In this document: positions 1 through 5,667 of the stretch, piece after piece
Position numbering within the stretch: the first letter of the stretch is position 1
Layout of the letters: the number at the start of each line of letters is the position of its first letter
Source: an uncultured Bacteroidales bacterium
GTDB lineage: Bacteria; Bacteroidota; Bacteroidia; Bacteroidales; Bacteroidaceae
DNA: 62,778 bases
Assembly (NCBI GenBank): GCA_902802815.1
Contig: CADCNQ010000024.1
Span: 1 to 62,778, forward strand
Direction: 5' to 3'
Notes under the pieces: model-generated
Databases searched by the model: none
Told to the model about the DNA's origin: nothing
What the model saw: only the letters and a program-made list of their open reading frames with translations
Made by a program: the position numbers and the translations under genes

Positions 1-117
1 GCTGAGGTGGTTGCAAGCCACATGCGGCGTGCTGTCGGGGAAATACATCAGGGCAAGACAGCTCTTGGGATAGCTTTTGATAATCATATATTAAGACACG
101 TTAAGTATGGCACTTAG
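1..117 (+). CDS. C-terminal end of an unrecognised protein (partial)
   Basis: A frame is open from the left edge of the window to a TAG at 115-117 and would give the last 38 residues of a protein ending in RHVKYGT. No family is recognised. The DNA after the stop turns at once into heptamer repeats and hairpins, which fits a real gene end, but a 38-codon open frame can also occur by chance. The start and function lie outside the window. Confidence 0.35.
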   Translation, partial: AEVVASHMRRAVGEIHQGKTALGIAFDNHILRHVKYGT

Positions 118-133
118 AGGGTGTAAGTATAAT

Positions 134-154
134 AGTTTCAAGTTTCAAGTTTCA
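134..154. repeat. AGTTTCA heptamer minisatellite
   Basis: Three perfect head-to-tail copies of AGTTTCA occupy 134-154. A further single copy lies at 293-299. It is a simple intergenic repeat with no coding role visible. Confidence 0.8.
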
Positions 155-160
155 GGTTTC

Positions 161-266
161 GCGGCTATTCGCCGCAGACATCCTTCTCGGTTCGGCATAG
201 ATAAGCGCGGGCTTCTCTCTGCTTCAATGGTCTTTGCACCCCCTTCGGTTCCCCCGTTATCGGGGG
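161..266. repeat. two GC-rich REP-like hairpins upstream of rayT
   Basis: The first hairpin is GCGGC-TATTC-GCCGC at 161-175. The second is CCCCCG-TTAT-CGGGGG at 251-266, a perfect 6-bp stem. A very similar pair recurs at 62175-62224. The position just before a RayT-type transposase gene suggests REP/BIME-like elements, but that link is an inference. Confidence 0.55.
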
Positions 267-321
267 ACAGAAACACATCGGGCGGATGTTCAAGTTTCAT
301 ATTTTTGGGTTATAAAGACAG

Positions 322-462
322 GGTGTGACAGATGTGACGGATAAAAATGCAACTTTTCCTATATATAGTCACTACCCTTATCCTCAACTCTCCCGCGTAT
401 ACGAAAGTTTATATTTTATCTGTCACATCTGTCACACCGAACTCACATCTGTCACACCGAAC
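322..462. repeat. inverted repeat with a 20-bp tandem duplication
   Basis: The left arm at 322-346 (core GTGTGACAGATGTGACGGAT) is the reverse complement of 414-438 with one mismatch. The spacer between them is an AT-rich 67 nt. In addition, 423-442 and 443-462 are two perfect tandem copies of a 20-bp unit (core CACATCTGTCACACC), so the left arm can pair with either copy. No open frame explains it. Confidence 0.75.
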
Positions 463-610
463 ATTCAGAAAGGAAGTTCCTGCTGTGTATTTTGTTCGTT
501 GTGACTGCCATTTTTGTCGGTTGCGGGAGGGGTTGTCTCCGTATAGGGGTACGACCTCACTTTTTTGGGCGTTTTTTGAATTTTTTCTTTGTCGTTTCGT
601 TCTTTTTCCG

Positions 611-618
611 TACATTTG
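611..618 (+). promoter_or_regulatory. -7 box TACATTTG before rayT
   Basis: TACATTTG matches the Bacteroidetes primary sigma -7 consensus TAnnTTTG. It ends only 8 nt before the ATG at 627, so the transcript would be leaderless or start translation at the ATG at 639. Confidence 0.55.
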
Positions 619-626
619 TGGCGAAA

Positions 627-1637
627 ATGATGAATATCATGACGGACCGGGAAACGTGGCAATGGCAGGAGTCTGGCAGCGCATGGAGGGGCGTCGGGGT
701 GTATCATATCACGCTGACGGTGCCGTCGCGTGAGCTGCTGCTCGGAGCGTTGGTGGTTTCAGATGACGATCCGTCGAAAGCACATATAGAGCGGACGGCC
801 TTGGGCAATGCCGTTGTGGATGAATTGTATGTGATGTGCAGGCATTATCCGGCAATTCGTATTCTCCAATTCTGTCTGATGCCCGATCATCTGCATGCCA
901 TTATCCATGTGAGGCAAGTGATGGATACGAGCATTCGCGCCGTCATCCGAGGATATTGGCAGGGAGTGAAGAAACACGGCAGGGCATATACTTTGTCAGT
1001 TGCTTCAGAATTAAATTCGGAACCAACGAACGAAGGGGCCTATCCTTTCCCTGTTTTCACCGAGCGTCCATTCATTCGCCCCTTGTCGCGACGCGGCCAG
1101 TTGCATACGATGATTCGATATGTGCAGATGAATCCGCAACGCCTGGCGACAAAGCGTCTGAAGCCGGGCTTCTTCCGCGTGCAGAAAGAGATCTCTGTCG
1201 GCAATCGGAGCTATGACGGCGTGGGCAATGTGGGGCTGCTGATGCAGGAGTCCTATTGCCCTGTGCATGTGCGCCGTGCGATGGTGGAAAAAGCCAACGG
1301 CGGCGACGACAAGGAGCTGCGTGACTATAAGAACGCCTGCGTGTTGAAGGCACGCCAAGGGGCGGTGATGGTGTCGCCGTTCATCTCACCCGACGAGAAA
1401 GAGGTGATGCAAGTGCTTTTGAAAGAAAATTCTCCGTTCATTCTGCTTACGGACAACGGCTTTCGCGACTATTACAAGCCGACCGACATCCTCTTCGACG
1501 CCTGCGCCGCGGGGCGATTGCTGATACTCAGCCCCTGGTCGTACGACAGCGGCAAGCGGCATATCAGCCGTGCGGATTGTGTCGCCCTCAATGCTATGGC
1601 AGAAGAAATATGCAATAGTCTGACGGGAGAGGTCTGA
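627..1637 (+). CDS. REP-associated tyrosine transposase (RayT, Y1/HUH family) with C-terminal extension
   Basis: This 336-residue protein carries the HUH signature DHLH (His88 and His90) and a RYVQMNPQR motif whose Tyr165 is the expected catalytic tyrosine. Both are typical of Y1 single-strand transposases of the RayT branch, which act on REP hairpins. The Y1 part ends near residue 180. The remaining 150 residues (about 195-336) form a separate extension with a VSPFISPDEKEVMQ segment that looks like a Rossmann-type, DprA/SLOG-like domain; this is a tentative reading. The start was placed at 627 because the -7 box lies just upstream; 639 is an alternative. No transposon ends are seen, so it is probably a domesticated gene. 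Palindromes and an inverted repeat upstream could be its substrates. Confidence 0.8.
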   Translation: MMNIMTDRETWQWQESGSAWRGVGVYHITLTVPSRELLLGALVVSDDDPSKAHIERTALGNAVVDELYVMCRHYPAIRILQFCLMPDHLHAIIHVRQVMDTSIRAVIRGYWQGVKKHGRAYTLSVASELNSEPTNEGAYPFPVFTERPFIRPLSRRGQLHTMIRYVQMNPQRLATKRLKPGFFRVQKEISVGNRSYDGVGNVGLLMQESYCPVHVRRAMVEKANGGDDKELRDYKNACVLKARQGAVMVSPFISPDEKEVMQVLLKENSPFILLTDNGFRDYYKPTDILFDACAAGRLLILSPWSYDSGKRHISRADCVALNAMAEEICNSLTGEV

Positions 1638-1712
1638 TAGCTATTTTTCTGCAAAATCACCAATTAAGCTTTTATTTTCACCTGTCAACGGACTCCTGTC
1701 AACTATTTGACG

Positions 1713-1720
1713 TACCTTTG
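1713..1720 (+). promoter_or_regulatory. -7 box TACCTTTG
   Basis: A full TAnnTTTG match, 46 nt before the ATG of a 31-codon frame at 1767. It suggests that this gene-poor gap is transcribed rightwards. Confidence 0.5.
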
Positions 1721-1766
1721 TGCCCGGTTTGTTTAAGAAGTGAAAAACACAAAAAACAAGTAAAAG

Positions 1767-1862
1767 ATGGATACTATTGAGTACAGCTCGCTGTCGCCTC
1801 ATGGATTGTGGCAGGGCTGTGTGTTGACGCTATATATCGCGTCGCAACAGGAAAACGTATAA
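1767..1862 (+). CDS. possible 31-residue small ORF
   Basis: An ATG at 1767 opens a frame starting MDTIEYSSLS and ending in a TAA at 1860-1862. It contains one Cys in a hydrophobic stretch (GCVLTLYIA). A good -7 box lies 46 nt upstream at 1713-1720 and a purine-rich stretch precedes the ATG. The ORF sits about 1.1 kb before a radical SAM enzyme, so a peptide substrate is conceivable. It could equally be the remnant of a decayed gene, and nothing in the sequence identifies a function. Confidence 0.25.
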   Translation: MDTIEYSSLSPHGLWQGCVLTLYIASQQENV

Positions 1863-1914
1863 AGTGCTTCCCTGACTTTTATCTTTCTTCGCTGAGATTG
1901 GGAGAATAACAGTT

Positions 1915-2382
1915 CTACAGCAGATTGTAGTTGGCGGCAAAAGAAATGGCTTCAGTAATGTTCTTCACCTCCAACTTAGCAAACAGCACCCTCTTGCAGG
2001 CCTTTATTGTATCCAATGACTTGCAAAGTTTGTTGGCAATATCCGCCATCGTGTAGCCCTGAGTGGATAAATGCAGAATATCCTTCTCCATTTCGTTCAA
2101 GTTCACATCTAGCATTCTAATCCAACGCTTCTTAGTAAGATTGTATTCGTAGTATTCCGAACTCTTTTCTATGCGCATCATTACCTTGCCCGGAGTGTTG
2201 CGTGCCGACTGTGTCATCGTGCATAGTGCCAGCCATATGTGCCCGTTTTGAGACATTACAAGTGGAGTGAGTGTGTGGTGAATGAGGTGCGTCTTCCTGC
2301 CGTTTGTTATGTGGAAGTCGTACTTTATGGCGCATCCCATCCTCTCAGGCAGAGGTACGCTGTTAAAAAATGCAAAATCCAT
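1915..2382 (-). CDS. LuxR-type HTH regulator, apparently N-terminally shortened
   Basis: The last 60 of 155 residues form a LuxR/GerE helix-turn-helix: LNEMEKDILHLSTQGYTMAD followed by IANKLCKSLDTIKACKRV. The first 90 residues resemble the second half of a PAS-like sensor domain (HIWLALCTMT). Related Bacteroidetes regulators, from memory, are usually 200-260 residues, so 60-100 residues seem to be missing. The frame is closed by a TAG at 2419-2421 and the first ATG is at 2380-2382 (a TTG at 2404-2406 is possible). It is divergent from the lipoprotein/radical-SAM pair and is the obvious candidate to control it. It may be a decayed regulator instead. Confidence 0.7.
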   Translation of the reverse strand: MDFAFFNSVPLPERMGCAIKYDFHITNGRKTHLIHHTLTPLVMSQNGHIWLALCTMTQSARNTPGKVMMRIEKSSEYYEYNLTKKRWIRMLDVNLNEMEKDILHLSTQGYTMADIANKLCKSLDTIKACKRVLFAKLEVKNITEAISFAANYNLL

Positions 2383-2383
2383 T

Positions 2384-2416
2384 AATCTGACAAGTTTATC
2401 CAACAATCTGACAAGT
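2384..2416. promoter_or_regulatory. two 12-bp direct repeats, candidate operator
   Basis: AATCTGACAAGT occurs at 2384-2395 and again at 2405-2416, a 21-bp spacing that puts both copies on the same face of the helix. They lie between the LuxR-type gene and the lipoprotein's -7 box, roughly 20-50 bp upstream of that box. The spacing and place fit an activator site. The element could also be a degenerate 21-bp minisatellite. Confidence 0.5.
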
Positions 2417-2436
2417 GACTATTGAAAAAAATGCCG

Positions 2437-2444
2437 TACTTTTG
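2437..2444 (+). promoter_or_regulatory. -7 box TACTTTTG for the lipoprotein/rSAM operon
   Basis: TACTTTTG lies 40 nt upstream of the ATG at 2485. Its position inside an upstream in-frame extension (ATG at 2422) rules that earlier start out. Confidence 0.6.
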
Positions 2445-2484
2445 CGGCGTAAACCATAAAAAACAATCTAAAAACATTGCGACT

Positions 2485-2961
2485 ATGAAAGTAAAATTCA
2501 ATCGTTGGTACAACATCGTTTTGGCAGCATTGCTGTCGTTCGTAGGTTATGGATGTTCTGATAACGATGATCCCGGGACGGCAATGTACGGCAGCCCTTC
2601 TGCCTCCTATAAGGTTTCCGGAACTGTGACAGACGAGAACGGCAATCCCATCGAGGGTATCAAGGCCAGCCTCACCTATATTAAAGAAGTTGAGGGAGAG
2701 ATTGTCGCGGAAGAGGACATCAGTGCTGTCCTGACAGATGCTTCCGGCAAATTTTCATTAGGGACTCCTCGAATGGATTTACTTCCTAATAATGTGAAAT
2801 TGGTCGTAAAGGACATTGACGGTGAGGAGCACGGGGGCACATTCAAGGATGGTATCAATGACATCGAATTCATGAATGCCAAGTTGGTAATGCCTGGCGA
2901 CGGAAGTTGGTACAGTGGTACCCTTGCCATCAAGCAGGACGTCAAAATGGAGAAAGAGTGA
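2485..2961 (+). CDS. radical-SAM-associated lipoprotein (rSAM/lipoprotein system, TIGR04134-like)
   Basis: The 158-residue product has a lipoprotein signal peptide ending VGYGC, with Cys24 as the lipidation site. After it come a short acidic stretch, the segment MYGSPSASYKVSG and a carboxypeptidase-regulatory-like beta domain (VSGTVTDENGNPIEGIKASL). This layout, directly before a SPASM radical SAM gene, is that of the known but functionally unresolved Bacteroidales rSAM/lipoprotein pair. The TGA stop overlaps the GTG start of the next gene (GTGA), so the two are translationally coupled. The lipoprotein is presumably the substrate or partner of the enzyme. The AYGxPxA-like motif just after the lipidated Cys is a plausible modification site, by inference only. 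Confidence 0.8.
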   Translation: MKVKFNRWYNIVLAALLSFVGYGCSDNDDPGTAMYGSPSASYKVSGTVTDENGNPIEGIKASLTYIKEVEGEIVAEEDISAVLTDASGKFSLGTPRMDLLPNNVKLVVKDIDGEEHGGTFKDGINDIEFMNAKLVMPGDGSWYSGTLAIKQDVKMEKE

Positions 2962-4034
2962 AGGTCGTCCCACTATCGCTCAAGAAGAAAATCGCCCTTG
3001 AACTCTGGCGGCGGAAACAGGACATCGTTCGCGAAGAGCATCCTTTGAGGCAACTTTTCTGGGAATGCACATTGCGTTGCGACCTGAAGTGCCGGCATTG
3101 CGGCAGCGATTGCAAGATGCAGCCAGAGAGCAAGGATATGCCCAAGGAAGTCTTTCTCCGTGTGCTCGACGGAATTGCGAAAAAGACCGACTCACATCGC
3201 GTGTTTGTCGTCATTACCGGAGGCGAACCGCTGATGCGCCGCGATATTGAGGAATGCGGCAGAGCCATCTACGAGAAAGGGTTCCCGTGGGGTATTGTGA
3301 CCAACGCTCTGCATCTCACACCACAGCGATGGGTTGGACTTCAGCGTGCCGGTATCCACGCGATGTCGATAAGTCTCGACGGTCTTGAGGAAGACCACAA
3401 CTGGATGCGAGGCAACGAGAAGAGTTTCCAAGCTGTGAGCCGGGCGATTGATATGCTCGTGGCGAAAGGGGATTTTGTTTTCGATATCGTCACCTGCGTC
3501 AATCGCCGCAACTATCCGAAACTGGATGAGATAAAAGAGTTCCTTATTGCGAAGGGTGTGAAGCGTTGGCGCGTGTTCACGGTATTTCCGATGGGTCGCG
3601 CAACTCTCGACCCAACGATGAAACTGACGAGCGAAGAGTTCCGAGGAGTGTTCGATTTTATCAAGCGGACGCGCGAGGAAGGTCGCATCCGTGTGGATTA
3701 CGGCTGCGAAGGTTTCCTCGGCAACTACGAGGGCGACGTGCGCAACCGTCTGTTCTCCTGTCAGGCGGGTATGACGATTGGTTCCGTATTGGCCGACGGT
3801 TCTATTTCAGCATGCACGAGTATCCGTTCCGACTATCATCAGGGAAATGTCTACGAAGACGACTTCATGGAGGTGTGGGAGAAGCGTTTCCTCCCATATC
3901 GCAATCGCGAGTGGATGAAGAAGAACGAATGTGCTTCTTGCAAGTATTTCCGTTATTGTCAGGGCGGTGGCATGCATCTCCGCGATGGTGAAGGCAAACT
4001 GCTTCTCTGTCACCTGAAGCGCCTACAGGAGTAA
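2958..4034 (+). CDS. radical SAM/SPASM enzyme of the rSAM/lipoprotein system (TIGR04133-like)
   Basis: Read from the GTG at 2958 the protein has 358 residues. Cys41, Cys45 and Cys48 (CDLKCRHC) ligate the radical-SAM 4Fe-4S cluster, followed by GGEPLMRRDIEECG and a TIM-barrel-type core. The C-terminus is a SPASM region with many cysteines (SCQAGM, SACTSIR, ECASCKYFRYCQGGG, LLCHLK) for auxiliary clusters. SPASM enzymes modify peptides or proteins by forming C-S, C-C or other bonds, here most likely on the coupled lipoprotein. The GTG start was chosen because it overlaps the upstream stop in GTGA with a purine-rich site just before it. The gene ends before a bidirectional terminator-like hairpin at 4079-4117. 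Confidence 0.85.
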   Translation: MKVVPLSLKKKIALELWRRKQDIVREEHPLRQLFWECTLRCDLKCRHCGSDCKMQPESKDMPKEVFLRVLDGIAKKTDSHRVFVVITGGEPLMRRDIEECGRAIYEKGFPWGIVTNALHLTPQRWVGLQRAGIHAMSISLDGLEEDHNWMRGNEKSFQAVSRAIDMLVAKGDFVFDIVTCVNRRNYPKLDEIKEFLIAKGVKRWRVFTVFPMGRATLDPTMKLTSEEFRGVFDFIKRTREEGRIRVDYGCEGFLGNYEGDVRNRLFSCQAGMTIGSVLADGSISACTSIRSDYHQGNVYEDDFMEVWEKRFLPYRNREWMKKNECASCKYFRYCQGGGMHLRDGEGKLLLCHLKRLQE

Positions 4035-4052
4035 ATAACAACTCGTCTACTC

Positions 4053-4076
4053 GTCAACTTGTCAACTTGTCAACTA
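4053..4076. repeat. GTCAACTT octamer minisatellite
   Basis: Three head-to-tail copies of GTCAACTT (the last ends in A) follow the radical SAM gene. Related GTCAAC words occur near 1684-1703. Confidence 0.75.
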
Positions 4077-4078
4077 AC

Positions 4079-4117
4079 AAAAGAAATGTCGCCCAATCGG
4101 ACGGCATTTCTTTGTTT
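4079..4117. terminator. bidirectional terminator-like hairpin
   Basis: The arms AAAGAAATGTCG and CGGCATTTCTTT (one G-T pair) form a hairpin followed by a T-rich run on the plus strand and A/T-rich DNA on the other. It lies between the converging radical SAM and GH43 genes. Confidence 0.65.
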
Positions 4118-4120
4118 TGT

Positions 4121-4141
4121 CAATTATCAATTATCAATTAT
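4121..4141. repeat. CAATTAT heptamer minisatellite overlapping a stop codon
   Basis: Three perfect copies of CAATTAT occupy 4121-4141. The third copy contains the TAA stop (4138-4140, minus strand) of the GH43 gene. Confidence 0.8.
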
Positions 4142-5652
4142 CTGAACATCCAATAATCCAGGCGCACATCGCCCCGGACGTTGCCGAAGCACAGATAGAG
4201 GTCGTGCACGCTGCTGGCGCCTCTGACCTTCGCAGAGAACAGCTTGTAGTCATCAAGAGAACCCGTGCTGCCGATATGGGCGGTGCCTATCACCGGGCCG
4301 CTGTCTGAATCAAGGCGCAAGGTGACAGAGCAGGAACCCGTGGCGGACGCCCGGATGCAGAACCTCCCGGCACCGGCACCGAAGTCCACGCCGCGCAGAC
4401 GGATATACTCGCCCTCGTCGATGTCGTAGATATACATATTGCGCTTGCCCACTGACTCCGGCATATCCTTCACGATACCGGTGTTGGGGATGCCCATCTT
4501 AGCACTCTTCAGGCCTCTGCCCCAGGCCATCGTCTCGGCCTCGACGCGACGGTAGGGATTCAGCCAGCAGAGCTGCTGCATGGGTCTCTGGTCGAGCCAG
4601 TAGGGTATCTCGGGAATGGTGCCGTCCTCAAGATAGACTATCTCGCCGGCACTGACGCTGCGGCGCTCGTGGTGGATGTAGGTGTCGAGGTGCATCAGGT
4701 CGTAGTCCTGACCGAAGATATAGCTGCGGCCCTTGTAGCTGCAGATGCCGGGATGGTTGCCGCGGTCGCGCTCCGTGGGACGCATGATATACCCCTTCCA
4801 CTCCCAGGGACCGGTGGGGCTGTCGCTCATGGCATAGCCCAGAGCCTCGGGGCAGCAGGTGGTGGCATAGGCCAGATAGTATTTGCCGTTGCGCTTGTAG
4901 AGCCAGGGGCCTTCCTGATAGTGCTTCACCTTCCAGTCGGTCTTCTGTTCGCCGGGAATGCGGAGGTTGATCTTGGCACCCTCTTCCCCGACGGGTCGCA
5001 TCACACCGTCGGCTGGATTGAGCACGAGGATGTCTCCGTCGGTGGATATCATGTCCCTGCCCAGCCTGACACAATAGACGTGCGGATTGCCCCAGTACAT
5101 ATAGGCCTGCCCGTCGTCGTCGATGAATACGGTGGGATCAATGTCGTCCCAATGCTCCCTCTGCCACACAAGGGGACGGCCCAGCGGGTCGCGGAACGGA
5201 CCGTACGGAGAGTCGGCAGTGAGCACGCCGATGCCGTGTCCGTGCAGAGGGGCATAGAGGTAGTATCTGCCGTCGCGCACGACGGTCTGGATGGCCCAGG
5301 CTCCGTTCTCGCGGCTGCGCCACCCGAAGTCCTTCAGCGAAGCCACTGCGCCGTGCTCGGTCCAGTTGACCATGTCGGTGGTGCTCCACAGCAGCCAGTC
5401 GTACATGAAGAAATCGGCCGAGTTCTTCTCATTCTCGTCGGGGATGTCCTCGGGCGAGGCATCGTGGGATGTGTAAAGAAACAGCGTGTCGCCCACCACC
5501 AGCGGAGAGGGGTCGGCGGTGTATTTCGTCTGGAACAGGGGCATGTTGACCTCGCGGAGGTCGGGCATGGACATAGCGCGGTCCTGCTGCTGGGCATAGC
5601 CGAACTGCAATGCGGCAGCAGACAGGACCGTGATGACGGAAGTCTTTCTCAT
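4138..5652 (-). CDS. secreted GH43 glycosidase with CBM6-like C-terminal domain
   Basis: A Sec signal peptide (about residues 1-20, ending GYAQ) precedes a five-bladed GH43 catalytic domain of about 320 residues. The three acidic residues of the family are visible: Asp47 (TADPSP, base), Asp172 (DDIDPTVF, pKa modulator) and Glu247 (YQEGPW, acid). Residues 370-504 look like a family 6 carbohydrate-binding module (VEAETMAWGRGLKS, ending RLDYWMF). GH43 enzymes release arabinose or xylose from plant arabinoxylan. The gene starts 15 nt after the GH5-GH43 fusion gene and is surely cotranscribed with it. The exact substrate cannot be read off. Confidence 0.85.
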   Translation of the reverse strand: MRKTSVITVLSAAALQFGYAQQQDRAMSMPDLREVNMPLFQTKYTADPSPLVVGDTLFLYTSHDASPEDIPDENEKNSADFFMYDWLLWSTTDMVNWTEHGAVASLKDFGWRSRENGAWAIQTVVRDGRYYLYAPLHGHGIGVLTADSPYGPFRDPLGRPLVWQREHWDDIDPTVFIDDDGQAYMYWGNPHVYCVRLGRDMISTDGDILVLNPADGVMRPVGEEGAKINLRIPGEQKTDWKVKHYQEGPWLYKRNGKYYLAYATTCCPEALGYAMSDSPTGPWEWKGYIMRPTERDRGNHPGICSYKGRSYIFGQDYDLMHLDTYIHHERRSVSAGEIVYLEDGTIPEIPYWLDQRPMQQLCWLNPYRRVEAETMAWGRGLKSAKMGIPNTGIVKDMPESVGKRNMYIYDIDEGEYIRLRGVDFGAGAGRFCIRASATGSCSVTLRLDSDSGPVIGTAHIGSTGSLDDYKLFSAKVRGASSVHDLYLCFGNVRGDVRLDYWMFR

Positions 5653-5667
5653 GCAGGAGAGAAGCGT

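Noticed and set aside
492..626. Upstream extension of the RayT gene to an earlier start
   Set aside because: The extension crosses the TACATTTG box at 611-618 and encodes a Phe-rich, unrelated sequence.
2422..2484. Earlier ATG for the lipoprotein
   Set aside because: It would place the -7 box inside the gene and put 21 residues before a proper lipoprotein signal peptide.
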